Source: Actinopolyspora lacussalsi
Lineage (GTDB): Bacteria > Actinomycetota > Actinomycetes > Mycobacteriales > Pseudonocardiaceae
Direction of reading: 5' to 3'
DNA length: 64,000 bases
Assembly: GCA_030803735.1 (NCBI GenBank)
Contig: JAURUC010000001.1
Location: 3,055,501 to 3,119,500 of the forward strand
Each line of letters opens with the position of its first letter. The stretch's first letter is position 1. Positions 53,758 through 63,298 of this stretch are shown here, one piece after another. The notes beneath the pieces are model-generated. The model was not told the DNA's origin and ran no database searches. It worked only from the letters and a program-made list of their open reading frames with translations. The position numbers were made by a program, and so were the translations under genes.

Positions 53758-54444
53758 CTAGGTTTCGAACTTGTAGCCGAGTCCGCGCACGGTCAGTAAG
53801 TGCTTGGGGTCGGTGGGATCGGGCTCGAGCTTGGCGCGCAGCCGCTTGATGTGCACGTCGAGAGTCTTGGTGTCGCCGACGTAATCGGCTCCCCACACCC
53901 GGTCGATCAGCTGGGCACGGGTCAGCACCCGCCCGATGTTGCGCAGCAGGTACTCCAGCAGGTCGAACTCCTTGAGCGGCAGCCCGACTTCCTCGCCGGA
54001 AACGGTGACCACGTGGCGTTCCACATCCATCCGGACCGGTCCCGCCTCCAGCACCTGCCCAGGCTGGGCCGGCTCCTCCGCCTCACCGCCGCGCCGCAGC
54101 ACCGCACGCACCCGGGCGATGAGCTCACGCGCCGAGTACGGCTTGGTCACGTAGTCGTCGGCGCCCAGCTCCAGCCCGACCACCTTGTCGATCTCGGCGT
54201 CCCTGGCCGTGACCATGATGACCGGGACAGCGGAACGCTGCCGGATCTCCTTGCACACGTCCGTGCCGCTCATGCCGGGAAGCATCAGGTCGAGCAACAC
54301 GATGTCGGCACCGTTGCGCTCGAAATCCTCCAGAGCCTGCTGGCCCGTGGTGGCCACGGATGCGGTGAATCCCTCCTTGCGCAGCATGAAAGCCATCGGG
54401 TCTGCGAAGGACTCCTCGTCCTCCACGATCAGCACCCTGGTCAC
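53758..54444 (-). CDS. regX3: Response regulator RegX3
   Basis: A 228-residue OmpR-type regulator. Receiver residues 1-118 with Asp52 in VLLDLMLPGMSG, Lys in VTKPYSARELIARVRAVLRR; winged helix 130-228 (LPLKEFDLLEYLLRNIGRVL, TLDVHIKRLRAKLE). With SenX3 it answers phosphate limitation. Its GTG overlaps the senX3 stop (GTGA). The order senX3-regX3 beside gpmA is the mycobacterial one. Confidence 0.95.
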   Translation of the reverse strand: MTRVLIVEDEESFADPMAFMLRKEGFTASVATTGQQALEDFERNGADIVLLDLMLPGMSGTDVCKEIRQRSAVPVIMVTARDAEIDKVVGLELGADDYVTKPYSARELIARVRAVLRRGGEAEEPAQPGQVLEAGPVRMDVERHVVTVSGEEVGLPLKEFDLLEYLLRNIGRVLTRAQLIDRVWGADYVGDTKTLDVHIKRLRAKLEPDPTDPKHLLTVRGLGYKFET

Positions 54445-55736
54445 CGGACTCCTCCCGTTTCGACGGTTCGCGTCCCTTGCAACCCGCGCTGCGCGCGGTC
54501 ATCGGTATCGCCCTCGGGACGGTCGTCCCCGGCTGACGCGTCTTCGGTGGTGCGGGCGGCCCCGTCCTCCGGGGATCCGGGTACCCGCAGTGTGAAGGTG
54601 GAACCGGTACCCGGTTTGCTCCACACCTTGACCTCGCCGCCGTGGTTGGCGGCGACGTGTTTGACTATGGCCAGTCCCAGGCCGGTACCCCCGGTCGCCC
54701 TGGATCGCGCCCTGTCGACCCGGTAGAAGCGTTCGAACACTCGCTCCTGGTCAGCGGGGTCGATACCGATGCCGCGATCGGTGACCGCGATCTCCACCCA
54801 GCCGTCCCGGAGCCGCCTGCTCACCGAAACGGGGCTCGCGTCGGGCGAGTAGGAGATCGCGTTGTTGATCAGGTTGCTCAGGGCGGTGACCAGCAGCGTG
54901 CGGTCCCCTTCCAGCCGCAGCCCGCTGGAGTCGTCCAGCGTGATCTCGATACCGGCCGCTTCCGCGGACACGCGGCAGCGGCCGAGGGCCTCCTCGACCA
55001 CGTCGTCGACGTCGACGGTGGAGAGTTCGGGCAACGGCTCGGCCCCCTGCAACCTGGACAGGGCGATCAGTTCGGACACCAGGGTCCCGAGCCTGGTCGA
55101 CTCGTGCAGGATCTTGTTGGAGAACCGCCTGACCTCTTCGGCGTCGTCGGCGGCGTCCAGCACGGCCTCGGCCAGCAGTGCCAGCGCGCCGACGGGGGTC
55201 TTGAGTTCGTGACTGACATTGGCGACGAAGTCACGGCGGGTCTCCTCCAGGCGGACCGCCTCGGACTCGTCGGCGGCGTCCACGACGGTGAAGCCGTCCC
55301 CCAGCGGACGAACGTCCCCGAGAACCGCGGCGGGAGAGCGCCCGTGCGGCTCGTCCCGGTTGAGCGGGGACAGGTCCACCGGCACCGGTCTGCCGGTCTT
55401 CAGTGCCTGTTCGGAAGCCTTGCGGGCACGCGCGTCGGGGCGGTTGTCCCGGACGAAACCGAGCTCGTCCGCACGTGGGTTGTGCACCACGACGTCACCG
55501 AAGCTGTTGAGCACGACGATGCCGTTGTCACTGGTGTGCACCAAGCGCTGGAGTAGTTCCGCGACTGTTGGCCCCGTCGGCCGGTTGCGCCGGGGACGCC
55601 CGTTGGCCGCGGCGAGTCGGTACCCCGCCACCAAGCCCAGCGCCAGCACGCCGATCAACAGGGCGCTATAGCCCAATGCGGTCACAACCGCATCGTAAGC
55701 AAGCGGGGGCAGGGGTGGGCCATAGTATGCGGCCAT
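54441..55736 (-). CDS. senX3: Sensor histidine kinase SenX3
   Basis: A 431-residue kinase. One clear membrane helix near residues 20-40 (YSALLIGVLALGLVAGYRLA), PAS-like part 60-160, HisKA with RRDFVANVSHELKTPVGALA (His about 174), and HATPase segments NLINNAISYSP, DRGIGIDPADQERVFERFYR, GGTGLGLAIVKH. The extended C-terminus is acidic. ATG 55736 gives a short hydrophilic start and lacks a good ribosome site; GTG 55685 is an alternative. It senses phosphate supply together with the Pst system in relatives. Confidence 0.93.
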   Translation of the reverse strand: MAAYYGPPLPPLAYDAVVTALGYSALLIGVLALGLVAGYRLAAANGRPRRNRPTGPTVAELLQRLVHTSDNGIVVLNSFGDVVVHNPRADELGFVRDNRPDARARKASEQALKTGRPVPVDLSPLNRDEPHGRSPAAVLGDVRPLGDGFTVVDAADESEAVRLEETRRDFVANVSHELKTPVGALALLAEAVLDAADDAEEVRRFSNKILHESTRLGTLVSELIALSRLQGAEPLPELSTVDVDDVVEEALGRCRVSAEAAGIEITLDDSSGLRLEGDRTLLVTALSNLINNAISYSPDASPVSVSRRLRDGWVEIAVTDRGIGIDPADQERVFERFYRVDRARSRATGGTGLGLAIVKHVAANHGGEVKVWSKPGTGSTFTLRVPGSPEDGAARTTEDASAGDDRPEGDTDDRAQRGLQGTRTVETGGVR

Positions 55737-55752
55737 TCAGTGACGCCCGTGA

Positions 55753-55795
55753 CACTCGAAAGTGAAGTTTTTCATCCTCATGTCACTTTCGAGTG
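55753..55795. promoter_or_regulatory. 13-bp inverted repeat upstream of senX3
   Basis: CACTCGAAAGTGA (55753-55765) and TCACTTTCGAGTG (55783-55795) are exact reverse complements with 17 bases between. The element begins 17 bases before the senX3 ATG. It may be a terminator for gpmA or, more likely given its AT content and place, an operator in the senX3 promoter. The rest of the gap 55737-56067 shows nothing clear. Confidence 0.8.
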
Positions 55796-56067
55796 GCCCG
55801 CTGTTCAACGCGAGGACAGCGCGTGTCTCGGTCAGTCACACGCGGCTATGCCCGCTTCCGCTCCCCTTCGAAAGCATGACATCGAAAGCGCGAAGAACCG
55901 GCTCGCTGCCACGGTCGGCGAACCGGGCGGCGATCCCGCTCACTCGGCGTATCACCGCCCGGACCGACCGTGGCGGGCCACCCCGGATGACGGACGTCGG
56001 AACGACCGCCCCGTGCGAGCCACGACACCGGGCTCGGGCCCCCTGGAGTTCAGCGGTCCCGGAGGGC

Positions 56068-56817
56068 TCAGCGCCCCTGGCTCGCCACCGAGGCCGCCGC
56101 CTGCTCGGCCGCCGTCGGATCCAGATAGGTCCCGCCCGGGTTCTCCGGGTTCAGGTTCTCGTCCAGGTCGTAACGCAGCGGGATGCCGGTGGGGATGTTG
56201 AGCGCGGCGATGTCCTGGTCGGAGACCCCGTCCAGGTGCTTGACCATGGCGCGCAGCGAATTGCCGTGCGCGGCGACCAGCACGGTCCGCCCGGCACGCA
56301 GGTCGGGGACGATCGAGGACTCCCAGTAGGGCAGCAGCCGCGCCACCACGTCCTTGAGGCACTCGGTGCGCGGCATCTCGTCCCCGAGGTCGGCGTAGCG
56401 CGGGTCCCCCTCCTGGCTGTAGGGGTCCGCCGGGTCGATCTCGGGAGGAGGCGTGTCGTACGAACGGCGCCAGAGCATGAACTGCTCCTCGCCGTAGGTC
56501 TCCATGGTCTGTTTCTTGTTCTTGCCCTGCAGAGCTCCGTAGTGACGCTCGTTGAGCCGCCAGTGCCTGCGCACCGGGATCCAGTGGCGTTCGGCGACGT
56601 CGAGCGCGATGTTGGCGGTGCTGATGGCTCGGCGCAGCAACGAGGTGTGCAGCACGTCCGGCAGCAGGCCGGATTCGCCGAGCAGCTCACCCCCACGTCG
56701 TGCCTCGGTTTCACCGTCCTCCGACAGCGGAACGTCCACCCAGCCGGTGAACAGGTTCCGCGCGTTCCAAGTGCTCTCACCGTGGCGCAGCAGTACAAGA
56801 GTCCCGACAGCAGTCAT
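56068..56817 (-). CDS. gpmA: 2,3-Bisphosphoglycerate-dependent phosphoglycerate mutase
   Basis: A 249-residue glycolytic mutase that interconverts 3- and 2-phosphoglycerate. [20 protein letters not shown] (catalytic His12), [47 protein letters not shown]. All family signatures are intact. ATG 56817. It lies upstream of senX3-regX3 on the same strand, as in Mycobacterium (gpm1). Confidence 0.96.
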   Translation of the reverse strand: MTAVGTLVLLRHGESTWNARNLFTGWVDVPLSEDGETEARRGGELLGESGLLPDVLHTSLLRRAISTANIALDVAERHWIPVRRHWRLNERHYGALQGKNKKQTMETYGEEQFMLWRRSYDTPPPEIDPADPYSQEGDPRYADLGDEMPRTECLKDVVARLLPYWESSIVPDLRAGRTVLVAAHGNSLRAMVKHLDGVSDQDIAALNIPTGIPLRYDLDENLNPENPGGTYLDPTAAEQAAASVASQGR

Positions 56818-57492
56818 GTCGCCAGGCTATCCGTCGCGCGCGGCCGCGATGACCCGTGCTCGTCGGATCCACCACTCGGAAGCGACCCCGCTAGGGGGCC
56901 GAGGCGGGCACATCGAACGGCACCACCGGTCGACAGCACGTCCGGAAAAGCCCCACGGGGCAGTTCGCGAGACGAACGGAAAATTTCGATCCACTTTCGG
57001 GGACTTCCCCGAAAACGCACTGTCCGACCTCCTGACGAGGAACGAAAGGGCCACCGAAACCGGACAGTTATTTTTCTGCCACCTTTTTGTTCCCTCGAAA
57101 GTGTTACTCATCACATCTTAGTGTGAACTAGCGACAAAGGGGCTTCACAGCGTTACTTTTCAATTCAAACTTCACTCGAATAGAGCAGGTTAATGGCCTT
57201 GTGGTCATCAGCCCGACTCTGCGAAGTTTGGCAACGCTCTGGCGTGATCGGCTCCCACGCACTCCCCGATCCCGCCGGAGTAGGAGTACGGCCCGCTTTC
57301 CCCCGTCGGGTCGTGCCTGCCGGGCCAGGGTCTCCCCGCCTACTGCGCCCGGCACAGCGAAACCCCCGCGTGGGGACGGCTCGAGCTCGTGACTCCCCCT
57401 CTCTCCCGAGCCGTCCCCGCGCCGGGTTCGGATCCGGTTCGAGGGGCAACCGCCGGAACGGCTCGATCACCCCGTTCCGGGAAACGAACTTC
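56818..57492. other. Long gene-free stretch with two hairpins
   Basis: About 675 bases with no credible gene. It contains TTTCGGGG-ACTT-CCCCGAAA (56995-57014) and GGGGACGGCTCG ... CGAGCCGTCCCC (57372-57383 and 57407-57418). The second is placed as a terminator of ybjN. From 57060 to 57200 the sequence is markedly AT-rich, unlike the rest of the window, and probably holds the gpmA promoter. Confidence 0.5.
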
Positions 57493-58020
57493 CTATCCCT
57501 CGGACATCGGGGGAAGCGCTCCCTCCCGCTCCACCAGCGAGCTGAAGGCACGCAGGTTCGCCAAGGACTCGCCACGGGATTCGCGCCAGCCCCACTCCCG
57601 CCTGATCGCGGTCGCGAAACCGATCTCCAGCAGGGCGTTGAAGTCGCCGTCGGCCGCGTCGAGAACCTGACCGAGTATCCGATCCAGTTCCTCGCTCGTG
57701 ACCGCGTGCGGCGCGGTCCTGCCGACCAGGTAGAGATCACCGGCGCTGTCCACCGTGTAGTGCACCCCGTAGAGCCGCGCGTTGCGCCGCAGCACGTAGC
57801 GGTAGAACTCCTCGTGGGCCTCGTCCGGCTGTCTGCAGACGAATGCCTCGACGAGCAGGGCGTGCTCGGTGACGATCAGCCAGCAGTTCGTGCGCAGCTT
57901 CTTGTTGCCCGGCAGGGCGACGAAGAACCGACCGGTCTCGGGGTGTTCGTACTCGAGTTCGCCACTGTCGAGCGTGGCTTTGATAACCCGATCCAGCGAG
58001 TCCCGTGTCGTAGCGCTCAT
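57493..58020 (-). CDS. YbjN domain protein
   Basis: A 175-residue protein matching the YbjN family (type III secretion chaperone-like fold): FFVALPGNKKLRTNCWLIVT, YRYVLRRNARLYGVHYTVD, LVGRTAPHAVTSEELDRILG. The ribosome site GAGGAGG is five bases before ATG 58020. In Mycobacterium the counterpart (Rv0487) also sits between mshA and gpm1. Function is not known beyond stress-related reports for other members. Confidence 0.88.
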   Translation of the reverse strand: MSATTRDSLDRVIKATLDSGELEYEHPETGRFFVALPGNKKLRTNCWLIVTEHALLVEAFVCRQPDEAHEEFYRYVLRRNARLYGVHYTVDSAGDLYLVGRTAPHAVTSEELDRILGQVLDAADGDFNALLEIGFATAIRREWGWRESRGESLANLRAFSSLVEREGALPPMSEG

Positions 58021-58101
58021 CGTCCTCCTCGTCGAGTCCTGACCAACCGGTCACCGGGGCACCGTGCGCTGTCGTTCCGAACGGTACTCCGGCGGTTCCG
58101 G

Positions 58102-59400
58102 TCACGCCGACAACCCGGTCAACGGCACGGGCGCTTCACGGAAGTCCCGCCGGGCACGCGCGTAGGTGTCCAGCAACGACTCGGTGGTCCGCTGCCAGGA
58201 GAAACCCGCCGCGTTGGTGGGGGCCGCCTCGCCCAACCGGGCCAGCAGCTCGGGGGTACGGAGCAACGAGGCCAACACGTCGGCCCAGTCCACCGGATCG
58301 TGACCTGCCACCAACCTCCCCGAGACACCGTCCGCCACCGCGTAGGGCAACCCTCCCACCGCCGCGGCGATCACCGGTGTGCCGCAAGCCTGCGCTTCGA
58401 GAGCCACCAGCCCGAACGACTCGTTGTAGCTGGGCACCGCCACCAGATCCGCCGCACGGTAGACGGCGGTCAGCTCCCCGCCCCGCTGCGGGGGCAGGAA
58501 ACGCACCACGTCGGTGATCTCCAGTGACTCGGCCAGCCGGTGCATGGCCTCGGGCCGTTCCATCCCGTTTCCCGACGGGCCTCCCACCAGCAGCACGCAC
58601 AACCGGGGGCGGAGCTCCGGGTGACGGGCCAGTAGTTCGGCGACCGAGCGCAACAGCACGTCCGGGCCCTTCAACGGCTGGACCCTGCCGACGAAGGCGA
58701 GCACGCGGGCGTCGGGCTCGATCCCCAACGATTCCCGTGCCGCACCGACGTCCCCCGGAGTGAAGCGTTCCAGGTCCACTCCCGGCGGCACCACCGTCAC
58801 TTCCTCGGGAGCGGCGTCGTAGCGGGAAACCAGTTCCCGCGCCTCCGCGTCGGTGTTGGCCACCAGCCGGTCGGCGTCCGCGACGACCTGTTCCTCGCCG
58901 ACCACCCGCACCCTGGGCTCGGGCTTGTCTTCCTCGGCCAGCGAGGCGTTCTTCACCTTGGCCAGGGTGTGCGCGGTGTGAACCAGCGGGACGCCCCAGC
59001 GTTCCCGCGCCAACCAGCCGACCTGTCCGGACAACCAGTAGTGCGAGTGCACGATGTCGTAGTGGCCCGGTTCGTGTCGCGCCTCCACGCGCAGCGCGCC
59101 CGCTCCGAACGCGCAGAGCTGCGCGGGCAGATCGTTCTTGTCCAGTCCCTCGAACGGCCCCGCCACGATGTTGCGCACGGTGACGCCGGGAGCCAGTTCC
59201 GCGACCGGTGGAACATCCGAGGATGTGGCACGCGTGAATATCTCCACCTCGGTGCCCAATCGGGCCATTCTGGTCGCCGTCTGGGCGATATAGACGTTCA
59301 TACCACCGGCATCACCCGTCCCGGGCTGCTCCAGCGGTGACGTATGCAACGAGAACACGGCGACACGCCGAGGGCGAGTCTGAAGTCTGCTGGAAGTCAT
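58102..59400 (-). CDS. mshA: D-inositol-3-phosphate glycosyltransferase
   Basis: A 432-residue GT4 glycosyltransferase that starts mycothiol synthesis by joining UDP-GlcNAc to inositol-3-phosphate. Segments: [97 protein letters not shown]. The length and motifs fit MshA. ATG 59400. The ROK regulator gene that neighbours it in Mycobacterium (Rv0485) is not present. Confidence 0.95.
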   Translation of the reverse strand: MTSSRLQTRPRRVAVFSLHTSPLEQPGTGDAGGMNVYIAQTATRMARLGTEVEIFTRATSSDVPPVAELAPGVTVRNIVAGPFEGLDKNDLPAQLCAFGAGALRVEARHEPGHYDIVHSHYWLSGQVGWLARERWGVPLVHTAHTLAKVKNASLAEEDKPEPRVRVVGEEQVVADADRLVANTDAEARELVSRYDAAPEEVTVVPPGVDLERFTPGDVGAARESLGIEPDARVLAFVGRVQPLKGPDVLLRSVAELLARHPELRPRLCVLLVGGPSGNGMERPEAMHRLAESLEITDVVRFLPPQRGGELTAVYRAADLVAVPSYNESFGLVALEAQACGTPVIAAAVGGLPYAVADGVSGRLVAGHDPVDWADVLASLLRTPELLARLGEAAPTNAAGFSWQRTTESLLDTYARARRDFREAPVPLTGLSA

Positions 59401-59723
59401 CTAACGCTCATCGCAAGCTCGTCGTGCACACCCGAGACCTTCGGGCCCGTGCGGTCACGACGCACAACCCGCCGGAAACATTCCGGCACCCGGGCGGGAG
59501 CTCGCCGCCCCACTCCGGACCGATCGGGCACCGCGAGCCGAACAGCAGGAAGCTGACCGGCGAAAATCGCTGATTTTCGGCTCGGCGGCACGGTAGGGCC
59601 GAACAACGCTACTGTGCTTCAGGACACATCGGAGACCGGGGGCACCGGTCGGACCGCCCCGGTCGAGCAGCTCCGGCCCGACCGCGTGGCGGATGTGGCA
59701 CCCGCCACGCGAGCGGAGTCGGC
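59401..59723. other. Gap between the L,D-transpeptidase and mshA genes
   Basis: About 320 bases without a gene. It contains a terminator-like hairpin (59561-59579) and must contain the mshA promoter. Frames in it are shadows of the neighbouring gene. Confidence 0.5.
59561..59579 (-). terminator. Terminator-like hairpin after the L,D-transpeptidase gene
   Basis: CGAAAATC and GATTTTCG pair perfectly around GCT, with CCGG/CGG continuing outward. It is the most stable structure in the gap and lies about 145 bases after the stop codon. There is no T-run, so efficiency is uncertain. Confidence 0.55.
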
Positions 59724-60908
59724 TCACAGCGCGGACATGTCCTGCCACTGGTCCCAGCTCAGCATCCAGTCGTAGACCGCGTACTTCGCGGGCATGTCGG
59801 TCCCGGAGCCGCTGACCTCCACCGGATCCCCGATCATCGCGCTGTCGAAGTAGTCCTTCGCGTCGGCGTTGGTGAGGTTCACGCAACCGTGGGAAGTGTT
59901 GCGGCTGCCGATGTTGGCACGGTTCTGCTCGTTCTCGTGGATGAACTCACCGTGGTTGGAGATGCGCACGGCCCACTTCTTCTTCACATCGGTGTAGCCG
60001 TACTTCGGGTTGTCCATGATCTCGACCGGGTTCTTGGCCATGACCATGTAGGTGCCGTCGTGGGTGTGCCGGTCCGGGACCGAGTCGAGGCCGTAGCTGG
60101 CCGGGTAGCTGGCGATCCGCTCACCGTCGCGGACCACCCGCAGCCGGTGCCCCCGCACGTCGGCCTTGACGATCTGCGACCTGCCGATCTCGAACTCGGT
60201 CGTCAGGTCGGCCTTGCCGTACTTGCCGCCGCCGTAGTCGAGACCGTAGAGCGGGGCGTCGACCTTGACCGTGGTGTGGGCGGGCCAGTACTCCTTGGGG
60301 CGCCAGTCGACCTGCTTGTCGTTCAACCAGGCCCACGACCCCTCGACGTCCTCGGACGGATCGACGCTCAGCGCACGCTGCACCTCGGCCTTGTTCTCCA
60401 CCGGAGCGTCGAACTTGATGCTGATCGGCATCGCGATACCGACGGTCTTGTCGTCGATCGGATTGATCGTGGCGCGCACCACACTTCCCGGGTCGACCGT
60501 GCGGAAACCGCCGCCGACCCGAGAGCTCTGGTCACCGGAACCGACCGCTTCGCCGGACCACTCGTAGGTCTTGCCGTAGCCCAACGGCTCGGTGGCCTTC
60601 CAGTCCGAGTCGTTGTTCACCAGCTTGCCCTCGACTTCTTCACCCGAAGAGTTGACCAGTGAAACGTCACGCAACTTCCCGTGCTCAGCCGAGACCTTGA
60701 TCGAGTCCTTGGGGTTGACCCCGGTCGCGCCGTCGGTGGGCCGCAGTGACACTTGCGGTTCCGGCGCGGAGCTCTGCGCGTCGCCTCCGGAGTCCGTGAC
60801 ATTCGCCGCACCGCCGCCACAGCCCGAGAGCAGCAACAACGCCGCCGTCACGGCACCGAGCGCGCCCTTCGACGAATACCCACGCGAACCGTCTCCCCTA
60901 GTGGACAC
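59724..60908 (-). CDS. L,D-transpeptidase lipoprotein
   Basis: A 394-residue lipoprotein with lipobox LLLLSGCGGG. Two Ig-like domains follow (VSLRPTDGATGVNPKDSIKV; PISIKFDAPVENKAEVQRAL), then the YkuD catalytic domain (TYMVMAKNPVEIMDNPKYGY and SHGCVNLTNADAKDYF, Cys about 342). It makes 3-3 crosslinks between meso-diaminopimelate residues. Start GTG 60908 has GAGG five bases upstream. Mycobacterium has LdtC (LprQ, Rv0483) in this place, next to murB. It is divergent from the SDR gene. Confidence 0.92.
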   Translation of the reverse strand: MSTRGDGSRGYSSKGALGAVTAALLLLSGCGGGAANVTDSGGDAQSSAPEPQVSLRPTDGATGVNPKDSIKVSAEHGKLRDVSLVNSSGEEVEGKLVNNDSDWKATEPLGYGKTYEWSGEAVGSGDQSSRVGGGFRTVDPGSVVRATINPIDDKTVGIAMPISIKFDAPVENKAEVQRALSVDPSEDVEGSWAWLNDKQVDWRPKEYWPAHTTVKVDAPLYGLDYGGGKYGKADLTTEFEIGRSQIVKADVRGHRLRVVRDGERIASYPASYGLDSVPDRHTHDGTYMVMAKNPVEIMDNPKYGYTDVKKKWAVRISNHGEFIHENEQNRANIGSRNTSHGCVNLTNADAKDYFDSAMIGDPVEVSGSGTDMPAKYAVYDWMLSWDQWQDMSAL

Positions 60909-61062
60909 TCCTACCTCGATCCATCGCGAATGGACATGTGTTCCGTTTCTCGTTACCTGGGACGCCTGGTTGCCTCCCCAGGATGCCCGCGCGGCACAGT
61001 GTGCTGCATCACACTGTCCCCGTATCGGGCGAAACACATCCCGCGTACGGGAGAATCGTAAC

Positions 61063-61842
61063 GTGAGCACAGAGTCGACAGCGGGAACGAGTAACCGATC
61101 CGTCATCGCCAGTGATCGAGAGGTGGCAGTGATCACCGGCGCGAGTTCCGGGATCGGAGCGGCCACCGCGCGCAGCCTGGCGAACGAGGGGTTCCACGTG
61201 ATCCTGGGCGCACGACGAGTGGAGCGGCTCCGCGAACTGGCCGCGGAGACAGGCGGCACCGCCCTGCCGCTCGACGTCACCGACGAGGACTCGGTGAACT
61301 CCTTCGTCGAACAGGTATCCACCTGCCGGATCCTCGTCAACAACGCGGGCGGCGCGAAGGGATCGGCCCCGGTCGCGGAGGCCGACGAGAACGACTGGCG
61401 CTGGATGTGGGAAACGAACGTGCTGGGAACGCTCCGACTCACCAAGGAGCTGCTGCCCAAGCTCGTCGCCTCGGAGAACGGTCACGTGATCACGGTGACC
61501 TCGGTGGCGGCCCTGGAAGTTTACGACAACGGTTCGGGCTACACCTCGGCCAAGCACGCCGAGGCCGCGCTGCACCGCACCCTGCGCGGTGAGCACCTCG
61601 GCGAGCCCGTCCGGTTCACGGAGGTGGCCCCGGGACTCGTGGAAACCGAGTTCTCCGAGGTGCGGTATCACGGCGACACCGAACGGGCGAAAGCCGTGTA
61701 CCGCGGCCTGACACCGCTCGTCGCCGACGACGTGGCCGACGTGATCACATTCGCGGCGACGCGACCGGCACACGTCAACCTCGACCAGATCGTGGTGAAG
61801 CCGAGAGACCAGGCATCCGCCACGCGTGCCCACCGCACCTGA
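61063..61842 (+). CDS. SDR-family oxidoreductase
   Basis: A 259-residue short-chain dehydrogenase with TGASSGIGAATARSLA, LVNNAGGAKG, and catalytic Ser/Tyr/Lys in TVTSVAALEVYDNGSGYTSA with Lys following. It resembles the family of serine 3-dehydrogenase-like enzymes (YdfG type) and corresponds to Rv0484c in Mycobacterium. GTG 61063 has GGGAGA nine bases upstream. Substrate unknown. Copy 4 of the large palindrome follows after 40 bases. Confidence 0.9.
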   Translation: MSTESTAGTSNRSVIASDREVAVITGASSGIGAATARSLANEGFHVILGARRVERLRELAAETGGTALPLDVTDEDSVNSFVEQVSTCRILVNNAGGAKGSAPVAEADENDWRWMWETNVLGTLRLTKELLPKLVASENGHVITVTSVAALEVYDNGSGYTSAKHAEAALHRTLRGEHLGEPVRFTEVAPGLVETEFSEVRYHGDTERAKAVYRGLTPLVADDVADVITFAATRPAHVNLDQIVVKPRDQASATRAHRT

Positions 61843-61882
61843 ACCGGGAGGAAGTCGGCTGCCCGGTTTGCCGAGGTGATCA

Positions 61883-62048
61883 CTTGGCGGAACCTCGCGC
61901 ACGGCTCTCGCTGCGGGGAGGCCCGACATCGGGTAGCGACCTACACAACGTCGGGCCTTCCTCGCGAGAGCCGCACGCGAGAACCCGCGGCGGTGCCGAC
62001 TGCGAGGGTGGTGGGAGCTCTGGCTGCGAGGGTGGTGGGAGTTTGGCC
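61883..62048 (-). repeat. Large covarying palindrome, copy 4 (minus orientation)
   Basis: In element orientation the outer arms are CTCGCG and CGCGAG, then GGCTCTCGC and GCGAGAGCC, inner GGCCCGAC and GTCGGGCC. So a third outer-arm variant is again matched on both sides. Two 24-base units (starting at 62001 and 62025, TGCGAGGGTGGTGGGAG) flank it, as in copy 1. It lies between the convergent SDR and protease-like genes. Confidence 0.85.
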
Positions 62049-62158
62049 TGCTAAGCAGCCGGAGCGCGGTCCGCGGGAGTGGTGATTCGGCGCTGCGCGT
62101 TGGTGATTTCCGGCCCCGGTGGCCCAAGAACCGCCTGGGCGCAATCGACGTCCGAACT

Positions 62159-63217
62159 TCAGCGGGCGGGCCGGTCGTGGGCGCGCAGTCTGCGGAACGT
62201 GACCGCCAGCTTCACGTCCAGTTCGGCGAGCACATCGGCTATCGGGCAGGCGAATCCGGTACGGCCGTCCGCACTGCCTGCGGTGTGCAGGCCGACCACG
62301 CCGCCCTCGCCGTTCACCACCACGGCCCCCGCGTCACCGGCACCGGTGAACGGTTTCTCGCGGGCGGTGACCACTCTGAGCTGCTCACGGCTGGTCCGAA
62401 CGCCCAGCGCGTCGCCGTGGTCGATCCGTAGCGTGGCGTCGGTGGAAGCCACCGAACCCCGCGTGATTCCGGTGCCGAACCCGCTCTTGCGCACCGTGTC
62501 CCCGACCGCCGCGACCCCCTGACCGGTGACCGAGCCCACCCCCGGGATCATGCGACAGCAGTCGAACGCTTCGTCGATCATGACCGCCGCCGCGTCCACC
62601 CTCCCGGACAACGCCGCGCGCGAGAGCTCGGCGTAGCAGCGGCCGGTCTGCGGAGCCAGCATCGCGTCGCCCACCGACCAGGCATCGTCCATGCAGGCCA
62701 CGTCGAAAGTGGTCAGTCCCATGGTGAGCACGGCCGAGCCCCGTCCGGCCACGAGGGTTCCCAGTGTTCCGATCCGCCGGTACTCGCCCTCGCCCCGGTA
62801 CTGCTCCCGACCCCGGTACCGGCCTTCGGCGGCGGAACTGGCCGGACCGAGTACGACCGGGCGGCATGGCGCTATCCCCACCCCGCCGAACACCGTGGCG
62901 GCCGGCGTTGGGACCACCGCCGGAACGAGTTCGTCGAGCGAACAGTGGGCGTGCTGCGGAAACACCCGTTCCTCCACCACATCGGTGGGGATGCCGAGGA
63001 TCATGGGCGGCACGCACTCGCCGACCTCGAGCCGCTCCATCGGTTTCTTGCGTGCGACGGAAACGATGATCACCTGCTGTCCGGTGGGACGGCCGGACGT
63101 CCGCTTCTCGCCGATGTCGACTATCCCCACGCCTGGAAGATCCAGCAGCTGATCCTCCACGGCACGCTTGATCGGACGAATAACCGCCCGGTCGTGTGCT
63201 TCCCTGACGCTAATCAT
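62159..63217 (-). CDS. Trypsin-fold protein with altered active site
   Basis: A 352-residue protein that reads like the C-terminal part of an S1-type serine protease of the chymotrypsin fold: VRKSGFGTGITRGSV, VTAREKPFTGAGDAGAVVVN and GGVVGLHTAG. In active relatives the GDSG motif carries the nucleophile; here it is GDAG, so Ser is replaced by Ala. The N-terminus (VREAHDRAVIRPIKRAVEDQ, PGVGIVDIGEKRTSGRPTGQ) belongs to a family with conserved start. A catalytically dead or binding role is inferred. ATG 63217; divergence from murB is nil, same strand. Confidence 0.65.
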   Translation of the reverse strand: MISVREAHDRAVIRPIKRAVEDQLLDLPGVGIVDIGEKRTSGRPTGQQVIIVSVARKKPMERLEVGECVPPMILGIPTDVVEERVFPQHAHCSLDELVPAVVPTPAATVFGGVGIAPCRPVVLGPASSAAEGRYRGREQYRGEGEYRRIGTLGTLVAGRGSAVLTMGLTTFDVACMDDAWSVGDAMLAPQTGRCYAELSRAALSGRVDAAAVMIDEAFDCCRMIPGVGSVTGQGVAAVGDTVRKSGFGTGITRGSVASTDATLRIDHGDALGVRTSREQLRVVTAREKPFTGAGDAGAVVVNGEGGVVGLHTAGSADGRTGFACPIADVLAELDVKLAVTFRRLRAHDRPAR

Positions 63218-63298
63218 GGCAGCCTCCGCCCACCATTTAACACGCAGGGTGATAATTAGTCACTTAAAGTCAACACAGTGGAGTGTGTCGGGTCCGCA

